Source of the DNA: Balneolales bacterium
GTDB taxonomy: Bacteria; Bacteroidota; Rhodothermia; Balneolales; Natronogracilivirgulaceae
Length of the DNA: 46,083 bases
NCBI GenBank assembly: GCA_007132495.1
Contig: SLOL01000026.1
Coordinates: 1 to 46,083 of the forward strand
Direction of reading: 5' to 3'
Shown here: piece by piece, positions 16,396 to 23,732 of the stretch
Layout: each line of letters begins with the position of its first letter
Position numbering within the stretch: the first letter of the stretch is position 1
Program-made: the position numbers and the translations under genes
Notes under the pieces: model-generated
Seen by the model: only the letters and a program-made list of their open reading frames with translations
What the model was told of the DNA's origin: nothing
Database searches by the model: none

Positions 16396-17963
16396 AGAGA
16401 TCGGTTCACATCAAAGTTTTCAAGTAGATGTTTCACCCGTTGGACAAAGGCACCACCCATTGCACCGTCTATAATCCGGTGATCGTAACTCATGCTCAGA
16501 TAGACCATATGCCGGATGGCGATCGTGTCGCCGCCCTCAACTTCAATGACAACAGGTCGTTTCTGGATAGTACCGGAACCGAAGATGGCTACCTGGGGCT
16601 GGTTGATAATGGGAGTCCCCATGAGGTTGCCGACACTTCCGTAATTGGTAAACGTGAATGTGCCGCCGGACAGGTCGTCGGGAGAGAGCTGTTTGTTGCG
16701 GGCTTTCATGGCCAGCTCATGGGTAGCCCGTGCCAGACCCTGTGCATTCAATTCACCGGCATTTTTTATTACCGGTACGATAAGGCCTCCTTTCCCCGCC
16801 TCACCAAGAGCAACGGCGATTCCGTAATTGATATCGCGCTTGAGGATGATCTTGTCCCCTTCAACCGAGCTGTTCAAAAGCGGAAATTCCCGAAGCGCCT
16901 GTATGGTGGCTTCAATGAAGAAAGGCGTAAAGGTAAGCTTGAATCCGTGTTCCTTCCGGAATTTTTCCTTGTTCTTGTCCCGGAACTGAACCAGCCGGGT
17001 GACATCGGCTTCCGCAAATGTGGTTACGTGGGCCGAAGTTTGCTTGGATCGGATCATATGTTCGGATATCACCTTGCGCATACGATCCATCTTGATGATT
17101 TCCTCGTTCTGCTGCGGCCTGCCGGGATCGATCTCCCCGGCATCAATTTCCGACGCTTCCCCGCCTTTTGCTTCTGAAGACGGAACTTTGCCGGTACGGG
17201 TCTCTGTTGCAGCTGCAGCCGGACGCCGGCCGGATTTGACATAGTCCAGAACATCCTGCTTGGTCAGGCGACCGTGATTGCCGCTTCCTTCAATCGACTC
17301 GAGTTCTTCCTGCGAAAGGCCTTCCTCTTTTGCAATGGCCCTCACCAGCGGCGAATAAAAGCGGCCGTCAGAGCCCTTCCGCTGCGGTGGAGTCTCGCCT
17401 TTGGATACGGAAGCCGGCTCGGCCTCTTCTTTCCGGTCCTCTGGTTTCCCTTTACCATCGCCTGAACGATCATAATCCTGCTGCAATTGCTCGAGTCCAT
17501 TCTGTGATGCGGTCTGATCCTCATCTTCATCCGAACCTTCTTCACTTCGGACGGATTCGTCCACTCTTTCCCTGTCTGCCTTGCCGTTTCCGGTTCCGCG
17601 CCTCTCTGCCGAAGTCTCCTCTTCCGCTTCGGAGGTGGTTTCCTCCGCCTCCACACCGGAAGTCTCCTCTTCCGCCGGTGGTTCCTCCGGTTTCTCTTCA
17701 GCGGCGCTTCCGGCTGCCTCCGGATCGGTTTCCAGTATGGCTATCGGCTCCCCGACTTCAATCGTCTCTCCCTCCTCTACGAGGATTTCCACGAGAATTC
17801 CCGCTTCGGGTGCCGGTACTTCCGAATCCAGCTTGTCGGTTCCGATTTCCAGAAGGGTTTCATCCTGTTCGACCGAATCGCCGATTTTTTTGGCCCATTC
17901 GACGACAGTTCCTTCCATAATCGATTCGCCCATCTTGGGCATGGTAACTTCTATACGTGCCAT
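16392..17963 (-). CDS. 2-oxoacid dehydrogenase complex E2 (dihydrolipoamide acyltransferase)
   Basis: The 523-residue E2 has one N-terminal lipoyl domain with lipoyl-Lys44 in IGTDKLDSEV. A long Glu/Ser-rich linker follows (about 82-200), then a peripheral subunit-binding domain (SPLVRAIAKEEG to LTKQDVLDYV, about 205-245). The catalytic domain ends with the active-site His495 in SYDHRIIDGAMGG. It moves an acyl group from lipoamide to CoA. Whether the complex uses pyruvate, 2-oxoglutarate or branched-chain 2-oxoacids cannot be settled by eye. No E1 or classical E3 gene is adjacent; instead panC and panD, which make the CoA precursor, follow with overlapping ends. Confidence 0.92.
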   Translation of the reverse strand: MARIEVTMPKMGESIMEGTVVEWAKKIGDSVEQDETLLEIGTDKLDSEVPAPEAGILVEILVEEGETIEVGEPIAILETDPEAAGSAAEEKPEEPPAEEETSGVEAEETTSEAEEETSAERRGTGNGKADRERVDESVRSEEGSDEDEDQTASQNGLEQLQQDYDRSGDGKGKPEDRKEEAEPASVSKGETPPQRKGSDGRFYSPLVRAIAKEEGLSQEELESIEGSGNHGRLTKQDVLDYVKSGRRPAAAATETRTGKVPSSEAKGGEASEIDAGEIDPGRPQQNEEIIKMDRMRKVISEHMIRSKQTSAHVTTFAEADVTRLVQFRDKNKEKFRKEHGFKLTFTPFFIEATIQALREFPLLNSSVEGDKIILKRDINYGIAVALGEAGKGGLIVPVIKNAGELNAQGLARATHELAMKARNKQLSPDDLSGGTFTFTNYGSVGNLMGTPIINQPQVAIFGSGTIQKRPVVIEVEGGDTIAIRHMVYLSMSYDHRIIDGAMGGAFVQRVKHLLENFDVNRSL

Positions 17964-18047
17964 CCTGGTTCTCTTCGGGTAGTTTTAAAAATGTTGTGCA
18001 GATATCGGTACAATATAAACAGTGCCTACCACAATAATGACCTGAAA

Positions 18048-19298
18048 TTATTGAAAATCGTTCACATTTGCATCCTTTTGGTATAACGTATCCAGACTTT
18101 GATCAATATCATTCCAGATATCTTCGGGATGTTCGATGCCGACAGAGAGCCGGATCAGGTTTTCCGGAGTAGGACTCTCCGCATATTCACTGGTTTTCCG
18201 GTGTTCCCATGTCGACTCCACAGCTCCCAGGCTGGTTGCGGCAATAATGAGTTTGGAAGCGGAAACGACCCGCATGGCTCCGGCGGCATCGCCTTTAACC
18301 TGGAAAGAGATCATCGCCCCGGGCATCTCCATTTGCCGGGATGCGATATCCTGTCCGGCATGACTGCTCAACCCCGGATAATAAACTTTTTCGACAGCAT
18401 GGTGTTGGAAAAGCCGGCCTGCAATCAGCTGGGCATTGGCCGACTGGGTCCGGACCCGGGCATAGAGTGTTTTCAGACTCCGTATCAACATCCAGCAATC
18501 AAAAGGCGACGGAACGGCACCTGCCTGGATCTGATAGGTCCGCAGCACTTTCTCCAAACCGTGACCGGCATCTTCGGGTTCGGAATCTCCGGGTTCGGAA
18601 TCTCCGGGTTCGGAATCCCCGGGCCCGGCATCCCCGAGTACAAGAGCCCCGCCCAGGGAGTCACTGTGTCCTCCTATGTACTTTGTTGTGGAGTAGAGCA
18701 CCATGTCGGCTCCCAGATCCAGGGGCCGCTGCATGACCGGGGTCATCCAGGTGTTATCTACGACCGAAAGCCACCCTTTATTACGGGCCAACCCGGCAAG
18801 TCCGGCGATATCGGTGATCTTGAGCATGGGATTGGAGGGACTTTCCATCCATAACAGCCTGGTGTTATCGCCGGAGGCCTTTTCGACCGCATCAATATCC
18901 GTCATGTCGACAAAATCGAAAGTGAGTCCCCATCTCCGGTACTGCCCGAGGATCAGGTTGCGTACACCGTGGTAGAGATCATCCGGAAGAAGTACATGAT
19001 CACCGGGCTGCAACATATGAAATACCGCCTGAACAGCCGCCATTCCGGATGCGAATGTCACGGCCTCCTTGCCCCCTTCCAGGGATGCAAGAGCCGATTC
19101 GAGCTGGGTCCGGTTCGGGTTTCCAAGCCGGGTATAGCTCCATGAATCGGCGGAGAGGCCGGTTTGCGGATGTGTAAAAACGGTCGAGGGCTCCCAGGAG
19201 GGCACCACCGGATCGGCCGGCTCGTCCGGATGCCAGCCTGCATGCAATGCCCGTGTTTCGGGATGCCAATTTGGTGGTGTATCCTTTTTTTTGCTCAT
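18048..19298 (-). CDS. Cys/Met-metabolism PLP enzyme (trans-sulfuration family)
   Basis: The 416-residue fold-type I PLP enzyme has YTRLGNPNRTQLE near residue 55, TFASGMAAVQA near 82 for the cofactor phosphate, VVDNTW near 180, and the PLP-Lys206 in YSTTKYIGGHSD. The family includes cystathionine gamma-synthase, cystathionine lyases and methionine gamma-lyase; motifs do not decide among them. Between VLGD and the next conserved helix lies an added segment (about 224-246) of repeated Gly-Asp-Ser-Glu-Pro, coded by 15-bp repeats; relatives have only a short turn there. E2 starts 84 nt downstream on the same strand, so a shared transcript is possible. Confidence 0.9.
   Translation of the reverse strand: MSKKKDTPPNWHPETRALHAGWHPDEPADPVVPSWEPSTVFTHPQTGLSADSWSYTRLGNPNRTQLESALASLEGGKEAVTFASGMAAVQAVFHMLQPGDHVLLPDDLYHGVRNLILGQYRRWGLTFDFVDMTDIDAVEKASGDNTRLLWMESPSNPMLKITDIAGLAGLARNKGWLSVVDNTWMTPVMQRPLDLGADMVLYSTTKYIGGHSDSLGGALVLGDAGPGDSEPGDSEPGDSEPEDAGHGLEKVLRTYQIQAGAVPSPFDCWMLIRSLKTLYARVRTQSANAQLIAGRLFQHHAVEKVYYPGLSSHAGQDIASRQMEMPGAMISFQVKGDAAGAMRVVSASKLIIAATSLGAVESTWEHRKTSEYAESPTPENLIRLSVGIEHPEDIWNDIDQSLDTLYQKDANVNDFQ
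18576..18635. repeat. 15-bp tandem repeat inside the PLP enzyme gene
   Basis: There are four consecutive 15-nt units starting GGGTTCGGAATCTCC: units 1 and 2 are identical, unit 3 differs by one base and unit 4 by four. The period equals five codons, so copies insert Gly-Asp-Ser-Glu-Pro without changing frame. Confidence 0.95.
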
Positions 19299-19430
19299 AA
19301 TAGGTAGATAAAGATGCTCTTGTTTGCAATTCCCGGTATTATCTTTTACGACGTTAAAATAGCGATATCCGTTTGCTTTTTAGAGCGGTTGCTTGTTTTT
19401 TCTTTGTGAACCACATTAACTCATCCCATC

Positions 19431-20372
19431 ATGTTAAATTATATCTGGTCCGGACTGATCATTATCAGTCTTGTTTTTGCGATAACACAGGATATCACGG
19501 ATCTTGTGCGGGATACCTGGCGCAACGGTGAAGTTCATGAAATAGAGATAATCTTTCCCTCGAACGGCGATCCCGGCAGCCGTCAGACTGTCCGTTTCAC
19601 GATTCCGGATCACGACGGCGAATATGAGGCGGTGTGGCGCCCCGTGGATGAAACGTACGAAATGGTTATTACGGTGGATGAGGATATGCCGGAATTCTGG
19701 CTGGATATCGCTGAAAACCAGGAGGCCGCTTCCGAAACCGAGATGCTTGCCGAAGTCACTTCATATGACCCGCAAGCCGGAACAGCAGGAATCCTGCTTC
19801 CGGAGGTCCGGTATGTCAAGCTGCGGGCGATCACCACTGCGGCTTTTGATATGGCCGAATTCGCGGTCACTCTGGCCATCGGTCTGATCGGAGTGATGGC
19901 GCTGTGGCTGGGTTTGATGAAAGTGGCGGAAAAGAGCGGACTGGTTTATATCCTGGTCCGGTTCGTTCAACCATTCCTGCGGTTCCTCTTTCCCAATGTT
20001 CCGAGGAACCATCCGGCCCACGGTATTATCAGCCTGAATATGGCCGCCAACATGCTTGGACTCGGTAATGCCGCCACCCCGTTGGGCATCAAAGCGATGG
20101 AAGAGCTGCAGAAACTGAACCCCAGTTCCGACAAGGCCAGCAACGCACAATGCATGCTCCTGACGGTGAATACGGCAAGTGTTCAGCTGCTCCCGCCGGC
20201 CACCCTGGTGGCGCTGATCGGGACGGGTGTCAATGAACTGGTCATCAGCATGGCACTGGCCACACTGGTTTCCCTGATTGTGGGCATCACCGCTGCGAAG
20301 ACCTACGAGCGGTTCCATCCGGAAGATCCTCACAGCGAAAATATCCCCGATGAACAGAAAAGCGAGGCCTGA
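19431..20372 (+). CDS. spmA: SpmA-like nucleoside-recognition (Gate domain) membrane protein with inserted domain
   Basis: The 313-residue protein starts like SpmA (MLNYIWSGLIIISLVFAITQ). The Gate-domain signature is in the second half: LAIGLIGVMALWLGLMKVAE near 148, NMAANMLGLGNAATPLGI near 205, and NTASVQLLPPATLVALIG near 245. Between the first helix and the Gate domain lie about 100 polar residues (31-130) absent from ordinary ~200-residue SpmA; they are rich in beta-prone and acidic segments. SpmA/SpmB act in spore-core dehydration in Bacillus; in this non-sporulating lineage the role is unknown, possibly transport. spmB follows after 3 nt. Confidence 0.85.
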   Translation: MLNYIWSGLIIISLVFAITQDITDLVRDTWRNGEVHEIEIIFPSNGDPGSRQTVRFTIPDHDGEYEAVWRPVDETYEMVITVDEDMPEFWLDIAENQEAASETEMLAEVTSYDPQAGTAGILLPEVRYVKLRAITTAAFDMAEFAVTLAIGLIGVMALWLGLMKVAEKSGLVYILVRFVQPFLRFLFPNVPRNHPAHGIISLNMAANMLGLGNAATPLGIKAMEELQKLNPSSDKASNAQCMLLTVNTASVQLLPPATLVALIGTGVNELVISMALATLVSLIVGITAAKTYERFHPEDPHSENIPDEQKSEA

Positions 20373-20375
20373 TCC

Positions 20376-20897
20376 ATGCAAACCATAGCTGCTTTTATAT
20401 TGCCTTTGATCATCGTTATGATACCACTGTACGGCCTCCTCAAAAAAGTACAGGTCTACGAAGTGTTTGTAGAGGGGGCCAGGGAGGGGTTCCAGATCGG
20501 GGTGCGCATTATCCCGTACCTGGTGGCTATCCTTTTTGCCATCGGCATGTTCCGGGAAAGCGGAGCCATGGACTTTTTCATGATGGCCCTCGGACCGGTA
20601 CTGGGATGGGTCGGTTTTCCGGTGGAGGTACTGCCCATGGCGATCTTCCGTCCGCTCACCGGGAGCGGTTCGGTCGGTGTGCTGGCCGATATGGTCGCCA
20701 CCTACGGGGAGGATTCGCTCTTTGTCAAGATGGCGGCCACCATGTTCGGGTCCACGGAAACCACGTTTTACGTTCTGGCCGTCTATTTCGGCGCCGTGGG
20801 CATTCGCCGGGTCAAATACGCGGTTCAAACCGGGCTAATTGCCGATCTGGCCGGGATTATCGCCTCCGTGGTCATCGTCTATCTGCTCTTCGGGTGA
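20376..20897 (+). CDS. spmB: SpmB-like nucleoside-recognition membrane protein
   Basis: The 173-residue inner-membrane protein has SpmB-type motifs: VFVEGAREGFQIGVRIIPYLVAILFA (about 28-53, written here as its hallmark region only), FRPLTGSGSVGVLADM near 92, and GSTETTFYVLAVYFGAVG near 126. It pairs with SpmA, whose gene ends 3 nt upstream. The natural C-terminus is YLLFG followed by TGA at 20895-20897; the last ten bases of the gene, including the stop, are then copied several times downstream in tandem. Confidence 0.88.
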   Translation: MQTIAAFILPLIIVMIPLYGLLKKVQVYEVFVEGAREGFQIGVRIIPYLVAILFAIGMFRESGAMDFFMMALGPVLGWVGFPVEVLPMAIFRPLTGSGSVGVLADMVATYGEDSLFVKMAATMFGSTETTFYVLAVYFGAVGIRRVKYAVQTGLIADLAGIIASVVIVYLLFG

Positions 20898-20981
20898 TGG
20901 CGGCAGCACTTCGGGTGATGGTGGCAAGACTTCGGGTGATGGCGGCAAGACTTCGGGTGATGGCGGCAGCACTTCAGGTGA
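20888..20981. repeat. 21-bp tandem repeat copying the spmB 3' end and stop codon
   Basis: Four full 21-nt units (TGGCGGCAGCACTTCGGGTGA and variants) occupy 20898-20981, preceded by the partial unit CTTCGGGTGA that is the end of spmB. Each unit ends in the same TGA, in the same frame as the spmB stop. The array fills most of the 117-nt gap to the convergent epimerase gene. Confidence 0.95.
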
Positions 20982-21014
20982 AGCCGGCAATAACCGTACC
21001 GCAGTTCCGCCGGC

Positions 21015-22427
21015 TCACTTTTGAAGCTCCTGCCAGATATACATGAGCGCCCGTCCGTCATGGTACGGCCCTTTCCACTGGTGGGCTTTCCTGTCGGTCC
21101 GGCTGCCGGGATCTTCATCGAGGCCGTTATTGTATACCCCGCCATGCTCATGATCGAAGAGATACTCCTGCATGTACTCCCACATATTCTGAAATGCAAT
21201 CGGATATTCCTCTTCATCCGGGTAAAAACGATGCATCAGAGCCAGCGTGTGCCACCCCTCGAATTGCGCCCACCACGATTTGCTCCGGCTCAGGATTTCC
21301 ACCCCTCCGCTCTCTTCAAAGCGGTAGCCGCTGTGAAATATACCCCGGTAGTCGTCATCAAATCCATGGGCGAGGGTGTGATCCACCAACCTTTTGGCCA
21401 CGGTCAGCGTCTGCTCATCCACTTCACCATCCAGTGATTCGGCGGCGTCAATCAGCAGATAGGCGGTTTCGATATCGTGTCCGAAGGATATGTGATCCAG
21501 AGACTGGTTTTCGAGGATATAAGCGCGGGAGGAGTCACTGTGGTCAATCGGGTCCCAGTCGGCGGTAAAGTAGAGGTTGAGATGGCCCTCCGGCGTGGTA
21601 AGCACATCCCGGATAAGCCCGATCATTTCAGCAAGCCGCTCTCTGACTTTTGGAACCGGGAGCACCTGGTACGTCACCGAGAGGGCTTCCAGTACATGGA
21701 TATTGGTATTCTGCCCTTTCCATTCGGGCTGTCCCCATCCACCAATACCTAGCGCATCCGGATCCTGCCGGTATTGCTCCCGGAGTTCATCAGAGAGGAT
21801 CAGGTTATGATAACCGCCATGCCGGGGGTCGTGAGAGGCCGACTCCAGCCAGTCGAAAGCGCGTTCGACCCATTCCAGAACCTCATCCGAAGAGTTGATT
21901 TTCGCATATTCGGCAAGTGCATAAAGTGCAAATGCGTTGCTGTAGGCCATCTTGTAGGGGGTGGAGCGAACAGCACTTCCATCACGGAAGTAGTTGAAAA
22001 AGCCGCCATTCTCCTCATCCCACATCTGCTCGGTCAGAAACCGGTATCCGTGACCGGCCGCAGCAGCAAACAGCTCCTCATCCGGAAAGAGGGTCGCCGC
22101 TCTTGCAGCAGTCCACAAACCGCGGGCCTGGGTCACCAGCATCCTGGGCTGCTGCCCGGAACGGGTCCAGTCATACTCAAAGTTGGTATAGTATCCCCCT
22201 TCCACCGAGTCGATGATGGCGGGGTACCAGGTCTGCAGATGATCCACCGCAGCATCGGTTATCTCGTGAGAGGGTACTCCGAGATAGGTATCCTCCATGG
22301 GTCCGGTGTGCTGCTCCGTTGCGGGAGCATCCGGTGAGCGGTCACAGGCCGAACCCATTAACAAGAGGAGCTGGGAGACAGCCAGGAGGATGACAAAAAA
22401 CGGATTCGACAAATTACGGGGTATCAT
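21015..22427 (-). CDS. Exported lipoprotein of the AGE / cellobiose 2-epimerase family
   Basis: The 470-residue product has a lipoprotein signal (hydrophobic VILLAVSQLLLLMGSAC, lipidation Cys28) followed by an (alpha/alpha)6 barrel. Family marks are the SFGHDIETAYLLIDAAE segment, SKSWWAQFEGWHTLA and the C-terminal HQWKGPYHDGRALM. These histidines and tryptophans correspond to the active site of cellobiose/N-acylglucosamine 2-epimerases, which invert C2 of a reducing-end sugar. Most characterised members are cytosolic; here the lipobox predicts an envelope location, suggesting action on extracellular oligosaccharides. The M48 peptidase gene lies 25 nt upstream. Confidence 0.87.
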   Translation of the reverse strand: MIPRNLSNPFFVILLAVSQLLLLMGSACDRSPDAPATEQHTGPMEDTYLGVPSHEITDAAVDHLQTWYPAIIDSVEGGYYTNFEYDWTRSGQQPRMLVTQARGLWTAARAATLFPDEELFAAAAGHGYRFLTEQMWDEENGGFFNYFRDGSAVRSTPYKMAYSNAFALYALAEYAKINSSDEVLEWVERAFDWLESASHDPRHGGYHNLILSDELREQYRQDPDALGIGGWGQPEWKGQNTNIHVLEALSVTYQVLPVPKVRERLAEMIGLIRDVLTTPEGHLNLYFTADWDPIDHSDSSRAYILENQSLDHISFGHDIETAYLLIDAAESLDGEVDEQTLTVAKRLVDHTLAHGFDDDYRGIFHSGYRFEESGGVEILSRSKSWWAQFEGWHTLALMHRFYPDEEEYPIAFQNMWEYMQEYLFDHEHGGVYNNGLDEDPGSRTDRKAHQWKGPYHDGRALMYIWQELQK

Positions 22428-22452
22428 GGCTATGCGGGGTAGTGACCAATGA

Positions 22453-23700
22453 TCAGTTTTTTACCGGTTCAACATCACGTATGGCACGTATACGCTGTGC
22501 TACCGGTGGATGTGAATAGTTCAGAAACACATGAAACGGATGGGGTGTCAGGTTGGACAGATTGTCGGCCGACAGTTTTTTCAATCCGGAGACCATGCTT
22601 TCCGGGTCTCCGGTGGTTTCGGCGGCAAACCGGTCAGCTTCAAATTCATGTTTCCGTGAGAAATACTGCATGATGACCGAAAGGATCATCTCAACCGGCG
22701 CATACAGCAGGCCGAAGAACACCAGGCCGGCATAAACCGAAATCTGCTCCATGAAGAAGGCCTCGTGGAGTCCCGGCACCCGTATAAAAAGCGAGAGGAG
22801 AAAAAGCATCACCCCGGTGTGCAGGAAGCTGAATAGCATGTTTTTCGGGATATGCTTTTTTTTGTAGTGTCCGACTTCATGGGCCAGGACCGCCACCAGT
22901 TCGGGCACGCTGTGATTGTCGATGAGCGTGTCGAAAAGGGCAATGCGTTTGTTCTTTCCGAATCCGGTAAAAAAGGCGTTGGACTTCCCGGAGCGCCGTG
23001 AGCCGTCAATTTTATAGATCCCCCGCAGCGGAAACGAGACGTTATCGGCATAAGCGAGAATCGCATCCTTGAGCTCGCCATCCTCCAGCGGGGTGAACTT
23101 GTTGAAGAGCGGCATGATCCAGGTCGGGGCGATAAACTGTACAAACAGGGTAAAGAGGATTACCACCAGCCAGGCGTAGAGCCAGGCTTCAGCGCCCAGA
23201 TATTCGAAGATTCCGATGATGCCGGCCAGTAAAGGGGCTCCGAGCAGCACCGAAAGCAGAAGTCCTTTCAGGATGTCGGTTACAAAAGTCGCCGGCGTGG
23301 TTTTGTTAAACCCGAATTGCTCCTCTATCACAAAGGTGGAGTAGATCGAAAAAGGCAGGGAGAGGATACGCTGACCAAGCATCAGAATACCGACAAACAG
23401 CAAGCCGTTGACGATGGTGCCATAGCCGAATCCGCGCACAAACTGATCGACCCAGTTGAAGCCGCCGGCAAACCAGAAGATCAGCAGTACGGCGAGGCTG
23501 AAGGTCGAAGAAATGAGACCGAAGCGGGTGCGTACGCGGGTGTACTCCTGTGATTTCCGGTATTTTTCCTCGTCACAAACATCACGAAACTCTGCCGGCA
23601 TCGGCTGCCGGAGCGCCTTGAGATTCAGTGAATCCGATATCAGATTCAGTACATAATTGGCGGCAATAGCCACCAGAATAATGACAGCGTATATATTCAT
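22453..23700 (-). CDS. M48 (Ste24-like) membrane zinc metallopeptidase
   Basis: The 415-residue integral membrane protease has an N-terminal helix, several further transmembrane segments (about 60-85, 100-115, 145-210), and the zinc site HEVGH in VLAHEVGHYKKKH. The third ligand is the glutamate of KHEFEADRFA. Size and helix pattern resemble eukaryotic CAAX protease Ste24 and bacterial homologues rather than the shorter HtpX. It probably takes part in membrane-protein quality control. It lies 32 nt after the helicase gene on the same strand. Confidence 0.92.
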   Translation of the reverse strand: MNIYAVIILVAIAANYVLNLISDSLNLKALRQPMPAEFRDVCDEEKYRKSQEYTRVRTRFGLISSTFSLAVLLIFWFAGGFNWVDQFVRGFGYGTIVNGLLFVGILMLGQRILSLPFSIYSTFVIEEQFGFNKTTPATFVTDILKGLLLSVLLGAPLLAGIIGIFEYLGAEAWLYAWLVVILFTLFVQFIAPTWIMPLFNKFTPLEDGELKDAILAYADNVSFPLRGIYKIDGSRRSGKSNAFFTGFGKNKRIALFDTLIDNHSVPELVAVLAHEVGHYKKKHIPKNMLFSFLHTGVMLFLLSLFIRVPGLHEAFFMEQISVYAGLVFFGLLYAPVEMILSVIMQYFSRKHEFEADRFAAETTGDPESMVSGLKKLSADNLSNLTPHPFHVFLNYSHPPVAQRIRAIRDVEPVKN

Positions 23701-23732
23701 GGTTAAGTAAGAACCTTGCAGCCGGGGCGGGG

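Noticed and set aside
19761-20828. 355-codon antisense frame across spmA-spmB
   Set aside because: Spans two real genes and their junction; no ribosome site or recognisable domain.
20888-20981. CRISPR array
   Set aside because: Units are contiguous with no spacers and no cas genes are in the window; likewise for the other arrays.
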